DNA from: Citricoccus muralis | GTDB lineage: Bacteria; Actinomycetota; Actinomycetes; Actinomycetales; Micrococcaceae | Direction of reading: 5' to 3' | Length of the DNA: 64,000 bases | NCBI RefSeq assembly: GCF_029637705.1 | Contig: NZ_CP121252.1 | Location: 1,736,001-1,800,000, forward strand | In this document: in pieces, positions 37,155 to 47,288 of the stretch | How positions within the stretch are numbered: the stretch's first letter is position 1 | Layout of the letters: every line of letters begins with the position of its first letter | The notes under the pieces: generated by a model | The model's database searches: none | Told to the model about the DNA's origin: nothing | What the model saw: only the letters and a program-made list of their open reading frames with translations | Program-made: the position numbers and the translations under genes

Positions 37155-38265
37155 GGTTGCCTCCTCGGTCGTGTCCGGAGCGCCGTCGCGCGTTGCGAGG
37201 TCCGTGGGCGGGACGGCTAGCACCGGCACCGCGCAGATCCTGTTGTTCTTGGTAGGCATCAACAATCTTGGAAACGAGCCGGTGCCGCACCACATCGGAG
37301 CTGGTCAAACGCACCACCGCAATATCTTCGATGCCTTCGAGGTACTCCACCGCTTGGGCCAGCCCGGAGTCGGTGTTGCGGGGCAGATCGACCTGGGAGG
37401 TGTCGCCGGTAATGACCATGTGCGAGTTGAAGCCCAGGCGGGTGAGGAACATTTTCATCTGCTCACCGGTGGTGTTCTGTGCTTCGTCGAGAATGATGAA
37501 GGCATCATTGAGGGTACGTCCACGCATATAGGCCAGCGGGGCCACCTCGATGGTGCCGGCCTCCATCAGGTGTGGGATCGACTCAGGTTCGATCATGTCG
37601 TGCAGCGCATCATAGAGCGGACGCAGATAGGGGTCGATCTTCTCATTGAGCGAGCCCGGCAGGTAGCCCAGCGATTCTCCGGCCTCCACCGCCGGGCGGG
37701 TGAGGATGATGCGGTTGACCTCGCGCGCTTGCAACGCCTGAACTGCTTTAGCCATTGCGAGGTAGGTCTTGCCGGTGCCTGCTGGGCCGAGCCCGAAGAT
37801 GACGGTGTTGTGGTCGATGGCCTCGACGTAACTTTGTTGGTTGATCGTTTTGGGCCGGATGGCGCGACCGCGCGAGGAGACAATGGACTCCGTGCCCCGT
37901 CGGGCCGACGTGTCAGTGGGGTTGGCGGCCTGACGCACGGACGACACGGTTTGTTCAATGACGTCCGCCGAGACGGTCACCCCCGATTGGGCGGTGCCAT
38001 GCAGCTCATCCACGATGGTCTCGGTCTGGCGCACGGCCGGGGCCGGGCCGGAAACGGTGAGGGTTTCTCCGCGTACGGACAGCCGGAGTCCGGGATAGAC
38101 GCCTTCGAGCACGCGCAACAGCAGGTCTTGGGGACCGAAGGTCCGTATCATGGCGTCGGCGGACGAGAAGCTGATGCTGATCTCGTCGTCGGCGGAGGCT
38201 GGCTGTTCCAGATCAGTCACAGTGGACGGGTCATCTCCCTCGGATGCTGGGTCGGGCTTGGTCAA
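37144..38265 (-). CDS. phoH: PhoH-family ATPase
   Basis: The 373-residue protein has an N-terminal KH-like part (~28-110), then a RecA-like ATPase with Walker A GPAGTGKTYLAMAKAV and Walker B AFIILDEAQNTT. The core ends with HRLVSKIVDAYQEQQD. Family members are linked to RNA handling and often cluster with ybeY and era, as here. The last ~25 residues (ARRRSGHDRGGNHGG) are basic and overlap the ybeY start. Confidence 0.92.
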   Translation of the reverse strand: MTKPDPASEGDDPSTVTDLEQPASADDEISISFSSADAMIRTFGPQDLLLRVLEGVYPGLRLSVRGETLTVSGPAPAVRQTETIVDELHGTAQSGVTVSADVIEQTVSSVRQAANPTDTSARRGTESIVSSRGRAIRPKTINQQSYVEAIDHNTVIFGLGPAGTGKTYLAMAKAVQALQAREVNRIILTRPAVEAGESLGYLPGSLNEKIDPYLRPLYDALHDMIEPESIPHLMEAGTIEVAPLAYMRGRTLNDAFIILDEAQNTTGEQMKMFLTRLGFNSHMVITGDTSQVDLPRNTDSGLAQAVEYLEGIEDIAVVRLTSSDVVRHRLVSKIVDAYQEQQDLRGAGASRPAHGPRNARRRSGHDRGGNHGG

Positions 38266-38296
38266 TCCCGCGGTTGCCTCAGTTTATCCCGGGTCC

Positions 38297-39061
38297 TCAC
38301 CAGCGGGACAACAGCTGTTGGACGAGAGCGACCGCGATGGGTCCGGCCGTGGATGAACGCATGACGTGCTCGCCCATGCGCACCCGATACGCCCCGGCCT
38401 CGACCAGCGCGGACAGCTCACCATCACTGATGCCGCCTTCCGGGCCGACGACGAGCACCAATTCAACGGCGGCCCGCAGGTGTGCCGGCTCCCATTCGGT
38501 CACAACAGTAGCCAACGAGTCGGTGGCGTTCTCGTCCAGGACGAGAACTATGGTGTCGCTGGCCACCAGGCCCGCAATATCGGTGCCGGTCACGGGATCG
38601 CGAAGGGCAGGAACCCGAGTGCGACGGGCCTGCTTAGCCGCCGCTTCCAGGTTCGTCCGCCATTTAGTCAGCGTTTTGTCGATCTTGTCGGACTTCAGCC
38701 GGACCACCGAGCGCTGAGCCTGCCACGGGATGACGGCGTCGACACCCACTTCGGTGGCCGTCTGGATGCCCAACAGGTCCCGGTCGCCTTTTGCCAGTGC
38801 CTGAACCAACACCAGTCGCGGCTGTGCTTCCGGGGTGCTCCCCCACTGCTGGATCGTCACGGACATCGCGACGGCCGAGGGATCCGAGACCACTCCGGTG
38901 GCGTACTGCCCGCATCCATCGGCGACCAGTACGGTCTCCCCGGCCTGCAGCCGCATGGCTTTCACCGCATGGGCGGATTCAGCCGAGCCGAGCCGTACCT
39001 GGTCGCCTTCTTCGAGACCATCCAGGCTGCCGGCGGGCACCAGAAACAGCGGATCAGTCAC
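38297..39061 (-). CDS. rsmE: 16S rRNA (uracil-1498-N3)-methyltransferase
   Basis: A SPOUT methyltransferase with a trefoil knot. The 254-residue protein has an N-terminal PUA-like domain and the knot motifs [19 protein letters not shown] and [15 protein letters not shown], which bind S-adenosylmethionine. I chose GTG 39061 (first residues [13 protein letters not shown]); it overlaps the dnaJ stop by 8 bases. The dnaJ-rsmE pairing is standard in actinobacteria and many other bacteria. Confidence 0.93.
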   Translation of the reverse strand: MTDPLFLVPAGSLDGLEEGDQVRLGSAESAHAVKAMRLQAGETVLVADGCGQYATGVVSDPSAVAMSVTIQQWGSTPEAQPRLVLVQALAKGDRDLLGIQTATEVGVDAVIPWQAQRSVVRLKSDKIDKTLTKWRTNLEAAAKQARRTRVPALRDPVTGTDIAGLVASDTIVLVLDENATDSLATVVTEWEPAHLRAAVELVLVVGPEGGISDGELSALVEAGAYRVRMGEHVMRSSTAGPIAVALVQQLLSRW

Positions 39062-40175
39062 GGTTACGCCAGTTCTCCTTGAGTTTGGAGAACAACCCGC
39101 GAGTCTCGACCTGTCCGTGCACGATGTCTTCGTGGCGCAACTGGGCCAGCTTCTCGAGGAGCTCGCGCTGTTCGTCATCCAGCTTGGAAGGGGTCTCCAC
39201 GCGCAGGGTCACCTTCAGATCGCCACGGCCGGTACCACGCAAGCGGCCAACGCCAAGTCCCTTCAGGGTGTGCACTTCGCCGGACTGGGTTCCGGGCTTG
39301 ACCTTGATGGACTGCTCCCCGTCAAAAGTATCCAGGGTGACCTCGGTGCCCAGCGCCGCAGCCGTCATCGGCAGCGACATGGTGGCGGTCAGGTGCACGC
39401 CATCGCGGGTGAATACGTCATGATTGCGGACGTCGATCTCCACGAACAGGTCACCATTGGGTCCCCCGCCGATACCGGCCTCGCCGCGCCCGGCGAGCTG
39501 GATGCGGGTGCCCACGTCCACACCGGCAGGGATCTTGATGGTCATCGATGCACGATCGCGCACTCGACCCTGCCCACCGCATTCGTGGCAGGGGCTGGGG
39601 ATGGTGGTGCCGAAGCCACGGCACTGCGGGCACGGCTCAGCGGTCATCACGGTGCCCAGAATGGAGCGGACCGGGCGGCGTACTTGTCCCTGTCCGGCAC
39701 AGTGGCTACAGGTCTCCGGAGAGGTACCGGGCTCGCAGCAGGTGCCGTTGCACGTCTCGCAGCGCACCGCGGTGTCGACTTCGATGGTCTTGTCCACGCC
39801 GAACACGGCGTCGTGGAGGTCGATCGGAACGGTGATCAGCGCATCCTGACCGCGCCGGGCACGGCTTGCCGGACCGGAGGCCTGTCCGCCGCCAAAGAAT
39901 GTCTCGAAAATATCGGAGAAGCCGCCGAAGCCGCCCGCACCACCGAAGCCGCCTGCGGCCTGGCCGTTCTCGTTACCCGTGGCGTCATAGTTGCGCCGCT
40001 TGTTCTCGTCCTGAAGCACATCGTAGGCGCGGGAGACGTTCTTGAATTCCTCAGCCGCCTCGGGTGAGGGGTTGTGGTCCGGGTGCAGTCGGCGGGCCTT
40101 CTTGCGGTAGGCGCGTTTGATCTCCTCGCGGGTCGCCTCGCGAGAGACACCCAGAACCTCATAGTGGTCAGCCAC
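39054..40175 (-). CDS. dnaJ: chaperone DnaJ
   Basis: Hsp40 co-chaperone of DnaK. The 373-residue protein has a J domain with HPD (RRLHPDHNP, ~33-41), then a Gly/Phe linker. Four zinc repeats follow: [24 protein letters not shown] and CHECGGQG. Two substrate-binding beta domains and a C-terminal dimerisation helix complete it. GTG 40175 follows GGAAGGAAG at good spacing. It is paired with hrcA, so this is the DnaJ2-type gene controlled by HrcA rather than the one in the dnaK operon. Confidence 0.95.
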   Translation of the reverse strand: MADHYEVLGVSREATREEIKRAYRKKARRLHPDHNPSPEAAEEFKNVSRAYDVLQDENKRRNYDATGNENGQAAGGFGGAGGFGGFSDIFETFFGGGQASGPASRARRGQDALITVPIDLHDAVFGVDKTIEVDTAVRCETCNGTCCEPGTSPETCSHCAGQGQVRRPVRSILGTVMTAEPCPQCRGFGTTIPSPCHECGGQGRVRDRASMTIKIPAGVDVGTRIQLAGRGEAGIGGGPNGDLFVEIDVRNHDVFTRDGVHLTATMSLPMTAAALGTEVTLDTFDGEQSIKVKPGTQSGEVHTLKGLGVGRLRGTGRGDLKVTLRVETPSKLDDEQRELLEKLAQLRHEDIVHGQVETRGLFSKLKENWRNRD

Positions 40176-40245
40176 GGTGTCGAGTCTTCCTTCCAATCGG
40201 TGAAACGTCAGTTATGCGTGCGTGCCGGGATCCTCTCCCGGCGCG

Positions 40246-41259
40246 CTACTGCGCGAGAATGCGGGACAAATAGCGGGCGACAGCGCGCACTGCGGCCATC
40301 GTTCCGGGATAGTCCATGCGGGTCGGACCTACCACGCCCAGCTTCGAAATCTGGCCGGGGCCATATCCCGCGGCGATCACAGAGGTCTCGGCGAGCGAAC
40401 CCGAATTCTCGGTGCCAATGCGTACCGAGAGTCCGTTGAGGTCTTGGTCCATTTCCGTGAGAAGCTTCAGCAACACGACCTGCTCCTCGAGGGCTTCCAA
40501 GATCGGTCCGATCGAGTACGGGAAGTCCCCCGGGGTGCGTGCCAGGTTAGCAGTGCCGGCCAAGATGATGCGATCTTCTCGGCCAGTGGCGAACAAGGCC
40601 TCCAGCGCCTCTCGCAAGGAACCGGCGAGGTGTTGTTCGGTCGGCGGAATCAGCTCGATCGCCACTTCCATGGCGGCCGAGGCATGCGCTGGCCCCACTC
40701 CCTGAAGGTGACCAAGGAACGTCTGCTTGACGACGTCGAGGTCCGTCTCCGTGAACGGCTCCTCGATGGCGACGGTGCGCTGGTCCACTTTGCCGGAGGA
40801 GAGGATCAGTACCACCAGCACCCGGCCGTGTCCGAGCGAAACCATTTCCAGGTGCCGCACCGTCGCGGAGTCGAGGTGTGGATACTGGAGGATGGCGACC
40901 TGCTGGGTCAGCTGGGCAAGCAGCCGCACGCTGTGGGCCATCATGTCGTTGATGTCATCAGTGGCGTCCAAGAGCATCTGGACGGCGCGTTTCTCGGCCG
41001 CCGAAAGCGGGCGCACATCCGAGATCCGATCGACGAAGAGCCGGTAGCCCTTGTCCGTGGGAATGCGTCCAGCGGAAGTATGCGGGGCGGCGATCAGTCC
41101 TTCTTCTTCCAGCGCAGCCATGTCATTACGCACGGTGGCCGAGGACACTCCCAGATCGTGTCGATCCACCAGCGCTTTGGACCCCACCGGCTCACGGGAG
41201 GAGACATAGTCTTCGACGATCGCTTGCAGAACCTTCATTCGACGCGGCAATTCAGACAT
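40246..41259 (-). CDS. hrcA: heat-inducible transcription repressor HrcA
   Basis: HrcA represses heat-shock genes by binding CIRCE. The 337-residue product has an N-terminal winged helix (MSELPRRMKVLQAIVEDYVS; SSATVRNDMAALEEEGLI) and a GAF-like C-terminal domain (GVVGPTRMDYPGTMAAVRAVARYLS at the end). ATG 41259 has GGAGGGG six bases upstream; a GTG two codons earlier is too close to it. A CIRCE copy 32 bases upstream indicates autoregulation together with dnaJ. Confidence 0.95.
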   Translation of the reverse strand: MSELPRRMKVLQAIVEDYVSSREPVGSKALVDRHDLGVSSATVRNDMAALEEEGLIAAPHTSAGRIPTDKGYRLFVDRISDVRPLSAAEKRAVQMLLDATDDINDMMAHSVRLLAQLTQQVAILQYPHLDSATVRHLEMVSLGHGRVLVVLILSSGKVDQRTVAIEEPFTETDLDVVKQTFLGHLQGVGPAHASAAMEVAIELIPPTEQHLAGSLREALEALFATGREDRIILAGTANLARTPGDFPYSIGPILEALEEQVVLLKLLTEMDQDLNGLSVRIGTENSGSLAETSVIAAGYGPGQISKLGVVGPTRMDYPGTMAAVRAVARYLSRILAQ

Positions 41260-41290
41260 GTTCACCCCTCCTCAACCGAGTCAGCTGTCA

Positions 41291-41317
41291 TTAGCACTCA
41301 CTATTGCTCAGTGCTAA
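41291..41317. promoter_or_regulatory. CIRCE operator upstream of hrcA
   Basis: TTAGCACTC, nine bases, then CAGTGCTAA. The consensus is TTAGCACTC-N9-GAGTGCTAA, so only one base differs. It lies 32 bases before the hrcA start. TTGACG on the minus strand at 41331-41326 just upstream may be the -35 box, which would place the operator across the promoter. Confidence 0.95.
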
Positions 41318-41425
41318 GTCTAGTACGTCAACTGCGCCCATTGCATCGTGGCGCTGCGGGTGTCGGAGCCCACCCGATGGTAGCGTCTCTGGCGTTCGGA
41401 TTGGCGTTGATCGAAGGAGACACCG

Positions 41426-42292
41426 ATGAATTGGGATTCCTGGGGTCCGGGTTCTTTGGACCCGCGGGCCAGCAAGCGCGAGGTGCGCGATGTCCCGGCT
41501 CAGGTGGGTGAGGTCATCGAGGAGTCCGCGTCCGGCTTCACCGGCGCGATCATCCGCACCGAACGTTCCGGCGGAGTGCATCTTGCCGTGTTGGAAGACG
41601 GGCGCGGGACGCGTCGTTCGTTCCCGTTGGGTCACGGATTCATGATCGACGGCGAACCGATCCGGTTGGTCCCCTACGTGGCCGCCACCCGCTCCGCACC
41701 CCGACGTACCGCCTCCGGCTCCGTGAAAGTAGAACAGCATCGGGCCCGCGTTGCGCGCGCCTCTCGGATCTGGGTAGAAGGTGTCCACGACGCCGAACTG
41801 GTGGAGAAAATATGGGGCGACGACCTGCGCGTCGAGGGTATCGTCGTGGAACCGCTTCACGGGGTCGACGATCTCGCTGGCGCAATCCGTGATTTCTCCC
41901 CTGGTCCGCAGCGCCGCCTGGGCATTCTCGTGGATCACTTGGTCGCCGGTTCGAAGGAAGAACGCATCGCCCGCGAGGCCATGGCGGTACCGGGCTCAAC
42001 CGGCAACGTGCTGATCGTGGGACATCCCTATGTGGACGTGTGGCAGGTCATCAAGCCTCGGGTGCTGGGTTTCGAGGCGTGGCCCGAGATTCCCCGTGGT
42101 CAAGATTGGAAGACCGGGATCCTTCGGTGGTTGGGGTGGCCGCACTCTACCAAGGAGGATGTGGGTCTTGGCTGGAAGCGCTTATTGAGTCAGGTCACCA
42201 CCTACGCAGACATCGAACCATCCCTGTTGGGGCGGGTCGAGCAGGTCATCGATTTCCTGACAGAGCCCGGTCAACTGAACGACGACCAGTGA
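41426..42292 (+). CDS. DUF3097 family protein
   Basis: The 288-residue actinobacterial protein of unknown function has the family start (WDSWGPGSLDPRASKREVRDVPA). A Toprim-like stretch follows (ARASRIWVEGVHDAELVEKIWGDDLRVEGIVVE and LGILVDHLVAGSKEERIARE), with conserved acidic residues, then HPYVDVWQVIKPRVLGFEAWP. The resemblance to Toprim suggests nucleic-acid or nucleotide chemistry, but this is only an inference. It has a good GAAGGAG ribosome site and is divergent from hrcA. Confidence 0.85.
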   Translation: MNWDSWGPGSLDPRASKREVRDVPAQVGEVIEESASGFTGAIIRTERSGGVHLAVLEDGRGTRRSFPLGHGFMIDGEPIRLVPYVAATRSAPRRTASGSVKVEQHRARVARASRIWVEGVHDAELVEKIWGDDLRVEGIVVEPLHGVDDLAGAIRDFSPGPQRRLGILVDHLVAGSKEERIAREAMAVPGSTGNVLIVGHPYVDVWQVIKPRVLGFEAWPEIPRGQDWKTGILRWLGWPHSTKEDVGLGWKRLLSQVTTYADIEPSLLGRVEQVIDFLTEPGQLNDDQ

Positions 42293-42404
42293 TTCCCTGA
42301 GAGTTTTTCGAGCGCCCTGTGTACGCGTCCGGGGAGCCCAGATTAACCGGTAAACTAGTGGCCGACATCCGCACGAAATCTGCAGACAAAGGACACGGTG
42401 AACT

Positions 42405-42806
42405 GTGGCTCAGCATCCTGGCTACCCCCGCGGCGACGCATCGGAGAATTCCAGCTCGACCTCGGCTCGGCCGCTGACCCCTCAAGAAGACCGCCAGTGG
42501 GCCATGCTCAGCCACTTTGGCGCATTCCTCGGCGCAATTCCTTCCCTCGTCATCTTCATGGTGATGCGTGACCGTGGACCCTTCACGGCCCAGGAATCCA
42601 AGGAAGCACTGAACTTCACTCTGCCCCTCACCGTGGTTGCCGTGGTTGCCAACCTGCTGGCCCTGCTCCCGATCATCGGTGCCATCTTCGGAGTCGTCGC
42701 GGTGCTCTTGTGGCTGTTCATGACGATTTCCGGGGTGGTGGCCGGCATTGAGGTCAACAAGGGACGACCTTACCGCTACCCGTTTAACCTCCGCCTGATC
42801 AACTGA
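42405..42806 (+). CDS. DUF4870 family small membrane protein
   Basis: The 133-residue protein has a soluble Ser/Thr-rich N terminus, then LTPQEDRQWAMLSHFGAFLG, FTAQESKEALNFTLPL and three membrane helices with a closing PYRYPFNLRLI. The pattern is that of DUF4870/Tic20-like proteins of unknown function. The start is GTG 42405. It ends 25 bases before the DUF808 stop on the other strand. Confidence 0.82.
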   Translation: MAQHPGYPRGDASENSSSTSARPLTPQEDRQWAMLSHFGAFLGAIPSLVIFMVMRDRGPFTAQESKEALNFTLPLTVVAVVANLLALLPIIGAIFGVVAVLLWLFMTISGVVAGIEVNKGRPYRYPFNLRLIN

Positions 42807-42830
42807 TGTCGGTCGGACTGACCCAGCGGG

Positions 42831-43876
42831 TCAGTTCTCGGTTGGGTGCTGATGCCCGGCGCCGATGGCGCCGGGCGTTTTGCCACCCAGCGCCGCGCGC
42901 TTCGCGCCCTGCGCCGACGCGGCACCCTTACTAGCTTTGTGGTCCGTCGTTGTGGCGTCGCTGTCCAAACCGTGGCTCCAAGGCGTGAGCGTCCACAACC
43001 CCGCCAGGATCGCGCCCCAGATAGCGCCGACCACCAGGGACAGCGCGGTGTTGACCAGCCACGCCAAGAATCCGGCCGGAACCAGCACCTCAGCCCCGTG
43101 GATGAGGTGATAGGGCATTGAGAAGCCCAGTTCGTCCATTCCCACCACCATGATGTGTCCGCCAACCCACAGCATGGCCAGTGTCCCGATCACGCCGATG
43201 GTGGCGAGGACCTTGGGCATCGCGGTGACCAAGCCGCGACCAAAACTCGCCCACCGGGGGCGGTGGCCAGTGGCGAGCTTCAGCCCAATGTCGTCCATCT
43301 TCACCAGCAAGGCAACCACGCCGTACACGACCGCGGTGATACCGATACCAACGATGATCAGGATGATGGCACGTCGCCAAAAAGTCTCATCGGCAACCTC
43401 ATTGAGGCTAAGGACCATGATTTCGGCCGACAGGATGAGGTCGGTAAAAATAGCTGCCTTGACGAGAGTATCCTCATCACGAGGCTGCTCTTGATCGGCC
43501 CGTGGCCCTTGTGAGATCCGCCGCGGAACTTCTCGATGGTCTTCTCCATGCCTTCAAAGCACAGATATGAGCCGCCGAGCATCAGCAACGGTGTCAGCGC
43601 CCAGGGCAAGAATTCGCTCAAGAGCAGGGCAATCGGCAGGATGATCACCAGTTTGTTGATCAGGGACCCGCGGGCAATCCGCCAGATCATCGGCAACTCA
43701 CGAGCCGGCTTCACGCCCTCGACGTACTGCGGAGTCACCGCCGTATCGTCGATAACAACACCCACGGCTTTGGTGCTGGCCCGGCCGGCCGCCGCGGCCA
43801 CATCGTCGACGCTGGCCGCCGCTGCCCGGGCGATAGCAGCGACGTCGTCGAGCAGAGCAACCAATCCCCCGCTCAT
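42831..43876 (-). pseudogene. DUF808 (YedI-like) membrane protein, frameshifted
   Basis: The 5' part (from ATG 43876) reads MSGGLVALLDDVAAIARAAA through FEGMEKTIEKFRGGSHKGHG. The family sequence then continues in another frame as DQEQPRDEDTLVKAAIFTDL, SAEIMVLSLNEVADETFWRR and on to the C terminus. The switch falls at about 43498-43505 and one base fewer there explains it. Both halves are otherwise intact, with no stop in the proper frames, so the mutation is recent or a sequencing error. Together they would give a normal-size protein of about 345 residues with several helices. Function of the family is unknown. Confidence 0.85.
42854..42881 (+). terminator. terminator for the DUF4870 gene inside the DUF808 3' end
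   Basis: GCCCGGCGCC, a 3-base loop, GGCGCCGGGC, then GTTTT. It sits within the last codons of the convergent DUF808 gene, so its arms also encode protein (TPGAIGAG). A second short stem, CTGACCC/GGGTCAG, lies at 42818-42834. Confidence 0.75.
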
Positions 43877-43973
43877 GCGCCGAATCCATTCGTAGGCACC
43901 GCCAGGTGAGAGTGCAAGAAAGTCATGGGCTCAGCATACGACCCGGTGCCGAAAACGTGCTGATGATGATTGA

Positions 43974-45245
43974 TCAGAATCCTGCGAGTCGGCGGGTGAT
44001 GGCGTCATCGAGCAGGCGTCCCTGCAGGGTAGGAATGATACGACCACGCAACGCTGCGGCACCGTCAATGAGCCCGTCGGCAATGAGCTTGGTGATCTCC
44101 GCCCGGTCCAAGGGCTCGTCATCGTCGAAATCTGCGATGGCCAGTCCTTCCGACAGACGCACGCCCAGCATGATCCGCTCCAGCCGGCGAGCCTCTGCGT
44201 CGGGGGTTTCGCGTCCGATCGCCGGAGAAACCCCGGTCGTTAAACGCTGAGCGTAGGCCGCAGGGTGCTTGGCGTTCCAGAAGCGTACCCCCGCTAGATG
44301 CGAATGTGCTCCGGGGCCCACACCCCACCAATCTTGGTCCCGCCAGTAGGCGACGTTGTGGCGAGCTTGGTTGATGCCGCGCCGGTCTGGATCGTGCGCC
44401 CAGTTTGAGACTTCGTACCAGTGATAGCCGCGTTCAGCCAACAGGGTGTCGGCCAGCAGGTACTTGTCCGCTTGGTCGTCCGGATCAGTATCTGCTTGGG
44501 TTCCCCTCCGGACGGCGGCACCGAATTTGGTGCCTTCTTCAACGATGAGCCCGTAAGCGGAAATGTGGTCCGGTTGTAGCTGAAGCGCAGTATCGAGCGT
44601 GGTGCGCCAGTCTTCAAGGCTCTCCCCAGGTGTCCCGTAGATCAGGTCGAGCGAGACTTCCAGCCCGGCCTGCCGCGCCCAGGCTACGGCCGTTGGCACG
44701 TTCTCGGGACGATGAGTGCGCTCAAGAGTGTCCAGCACGTGGTTGACTGCAGACTGCATACCGAAGGAGACTCGGGTGAATCCGCCCTCGGCTAGCTTCC
44801 ATAGCGACTCTCGAGTGACCGAATCGGGGTTTGCTTCCGTGGTGATCTCAGCACCCTCGGCGATGCCCCATTGAGAACGGGCAGCATCGAGAATGCGCAC
44901 CAGGTCCGCGGCCGGTAACAGCGTTGGGGTGCCTCCGCCAAAGAAAACGGTGTGCAACTGACGCGCCGGAATATCCGAGGCGTTCATGACGTCGGCAGCG
45001 AAGCCAATCTCAGCGATGGCTGTATCTGCGTAGCTGGTCCGGGACGCTCCGGGGCCCATGTCTTCTGCCGTATAGGTGTTGAAGTCGCAGTAGCCACACC
45101 GAACCGTGCAGAACGGCACATGAACGTAGAGCGAAAAGGTCCGCGCAGCCCCGGAGCGTTTGGCGATCTTAATGGTCTGCGCTACCGTGTCCGGCAGTAG
45201 TCCGTCGGTCGGAGCCGGATCCGCGGTTATCGGAGTTCCTGGCAC
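43974..45245 (-). CDS. hemW: HemW-family radical SAM protein
   Basis: HemW is a heme chaperone related to coproporphyrinogen dehydrogenase (HemN) and is often misnamed as such. The 423-residue protein has the radical SAM site CTVRCGYC (C-x3-C-x2-C), then FFGGGTPTLL, TEANPDSV, a GMQSA motif and a C-terminal HemN domain. GTG 45245 follows GAGGA at good spacing and lies 16 bases after the lepA stop; the open frame upstream overlaps lepA. lepA-hemW is a common actinobacterial pair. Confidence 0.92.
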   Translation of the reverse strand: MPGTPITADPAPTDGLLPDTVAQTIKIAKRSGAARTFSLYVHVPFCTVRCGYCDFNTYTAEDMGPGASRTSYADTAIAEIGFAADVMNASDIPARQLHTVFFGGGTPTLLPAADLVRILDAARSQWGIAEGAEITTEANPDSVTRESLWKLAEGGFTRVSFGMQSAVNHVLDTLERTHRPENVPTAVAWARQAGLEVSLDLIYGTPGESLEDWRTTLDTALQLQPDHISAYGLIVEEGTKFGAAVRRGTQADTDPDDQADKYLLADTLLAERGYHWYEVSNWAHDPDRRGINQARHNVAYWRDQDWWGVGPGAHSHLAGVRFWNAKHPAAYAQRLTTGVSPAIGRETPDAEARRLERIMLGVRLSEGLAIADFDDDEPLDRAEITKLIADGLIDGAAALRGRIIPTLQGRLLDDAITRRLAGF

Positions 45246-45261
45246 AAATTCCTCGTCAGAC

Positions 45262-47121
45262 TCACTTCTTGGCGTTGGCTTGGTCGCCACCACCGTCGGA
45301 GGACAGTGCAGCAATGAAGGCCTCTTGCGGCACTTCGACGCGGCCGACCATCTTCATCCGTTTCTTGCCTTCCTTCTGCTTTTCCAACAACTTCCGCTTA
45401 CGAGAAATATCGCCACCGTAGCACTTGGAGAGGACATCCTTGCGGATGGCCCGGATATTCTCACGAGCGATGATCCGGGAACCAATAGCCGCCTGGATCG
45501 GCACCTCAAACTGTTGCCGAGGAATCAGTTCCTTGAGCTTCCCGGTCATCATGACCCCGTAGGAGTATGCCTTGTCGCGGTGGGTAATCGACGAGAAAGC
45601 GTCCACGGCATCGCCCTGTAGCAGAATATCGACCTTGACCAGGTCCGCTTCTTGGTCCCCATCGGGCTGCCAGTTCAACGATGCATATCCCTTGGTACGG
45701 GATTTGAGCTGGTCAAAAAAGTCGAAGACAATCTCGGCCAACGGAATCCAATAACGGATTTCAACGCGTTCTTCAGAGAGATAGTCCATGCCGCGCATGT
45801 GACCGCGCTTGGACTGGCACAACTCCATGACCGCACCGATGTACTCGCTGGGGACGATCACCGTGGCGGAGGCCATCGGTTCCTGAACCGAGAGGATCTT
45901 CCCTTCGGGGAATTCCGAGGGGTTGGTCACGGTGACCACGGACTTGTCCTCCGTGGTGACTTCGTAGACCACGTTCGGCATGGTCGAGATTAGATCGAGG
46001 TTGAACTCTCGCTCCAGGCGCTCGCGAATAATCTCCAGGTGTAGCAGACCCAGGAAGCCCACTCGGAAGCCGAAGCCAAGCGCAACCGAAGTTTCTGGTT
46101 CGTAGTTCAAGGCGGCGTCGTTGAGCTTGAGCTTGTCGAGCGCGTCACGCAACGTTGGGTAGTCGGAGCCGTCGATCGGGTACAGCCCGGAGAAGACCAT
46201 CGGCTGAGGCTCGTCATAGCCACCAATGTGAGTCTCGGCCGGCTTGGCGTGGGAGGTCACCGTGTCGCCGACCTTGGACTGGCGCACATCCTTCACACCG
46301 GTGATCAGGTAGCCGACCTCGCCGACGGACAGGCCCTTGGTGGGCTGTGGCTCGGGCGAGGATACACCGATCTCCAGTAGGTCGTGGGTGGCTCCGGTCG
46401 ACATCATTTCGATTTTTTCGCGCGGAGACAGAGACCCGTCCACCACACGCACGTAGGTCACCACACCGCGATAGGTGTCATAGACCGAGTCGAAGATCAT
46501 TGCGCGAGCTGGGGCGTCCACCTGACCTTCGGGAGCAGGCACGTCCTGGACCACACGATCAAGCAACGCATCGACGCCGACACCGGTCTTGCCCGAGACA
46601 CGCAACACCTCGTCAGGTTCGCAGCCAATGAGGTGGGCGATCTCTTCGGCGTAGCGATCCGGATCGGCGGCCGGCAGATCAATCTTGTTCAGCGCAGGAA
46701 TGATGGTGAGGTCATGTTCCATGGCCATATAGAGGTTGGCCAGCGTCTGTGCCTCGATACCTTGGGCGGCGTCGACCAGCAGGATCGCGCCTTCGCACGC
46801 AGCCAGCGATCGTGATACTTCATAGGCGAAGTCCACGTGGCCTGGAGTATCGATCATGTTCAGCGCGTAGTTCGTGCCGTCGACTTCCCAGGGCATACGC
46901 ACGGCCTGGGATTTGATGGTGATACCGCGTTCGCGTTCGATATCCATGCGGTCCAGGTACTGGGCCTTCATATCGCGGGGCTGAACAACTCCAGTGGACT
47001 GCAACATCCGGTCAGCCAGAGTGGACTTACCGTGGTCGATATGGGCGACAATGCAGAAGTTCCGGAGCACGGCAGGGTCAGTGCTGGCGGGGACCGGAGG
47101 GTGGGACGCCATCGGCGACAC
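45262..47121 (-). CDS. lepA: elongation factor 4 (LepA)
   Basis: LepA is a translational GTPase that acts on ribosomes during initiation or under stress. The protein of about 619 residues has G1 [15 protein letters not shown]3 DTPGHVDF, G4 NKID and the LepA-specific C-terminal domain ([26 protein letters not shown]). Start: GTG 47121 has AAGGA at ideal distance; ATG 47130 and ATG 47112 are in frame. First gene of lepA-hemW. Confidence 0.95.
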   Translation of the reverse strand: MSPMASHPPVPASTDPAVLRNFCIVAHIDHGKSTLADRMLQSTGVVQPRDMKAQYLDRMDIERERGITIKSQAVRMPWEVDGTNYALNMIDTPGHVDFAYEVSRSLAACEGAILLVDAAQGIEAQTLANLYMAMEHDLTIIPALNKIDLPAADPDRYAEEIAHLIGCEPDEVLRVSGKTGVGVDALLDRVVQDVPAPEGQVDAPARAMIFDSVYDTYRGVVTYVRVVDGSLSPREKIEMMSTGATHDLLEIGVSSPEPQPTKGLSVGEVGYLITGVKDVRQSKVGDTVTSHAKPAETHIGGYDEPQPMVFSGLYPIDGSDYPTLRDALDKLKLNDAALNYEPETSVALGFGFRVGFLGLLHLEIIRERLEREFNLDLISTMPNVVYEVTTEDKSVVTVTNPSEFPEGKILSVQEPMASATVIVPSEYIGAVMELCQSKRGHMRGMDYLSEERVEIRYWIPLAEIVFDFFDQLKSRTKGYASLNWQPDGDQEADLVKVDILLQGDAVDAFSSITHRDKAYSYGVMMTGKLKELIPRQQFEVPIQAAIGSRIIARENIRAIRKDVLSKCYGGDISRKRKLLEKQKEGKKRMKMVGRVEVPQEAFIAALSSDGGGDQANAKK

Positions 47122-47288
47122 GAGCATCATCCTTTTCGGGGCGAATCAGTGTCGTCGCCAAGTGGAATCCTTAACGACGCTGAATGTCTAGACCCCCTAT
47201 TGTTTCATGTTTTCCTGCCTGCTGTGGCGGGCCACCCTCGGAGCCGGAGAGTCTTTCACTGGGTCGCGGATGTTTTACGCTGAAGAAC

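Noticed and set aside
37153-38364. 403-codon plus-strand ORF over phoH
   Set aside because: It is antisense to phoH with its Walker motifs, and no family pattern is present.
38366-39082. Possible fused or overlapping genes near the rsmE start (extended ORF to 39178)
   Set aside because: The extra 39 codons lie inside dnaJ and are low complexity. GTG at 39061 matches the family start and overlaps the dnaJ stop normally.
38835-41511. Two plus-strand ORFs of 410 and 429 codons over rsmE, dnaJ and hrcA
   Set aside because: They are antisense shadows of three well-supported genes, without ribosome sites or domains.
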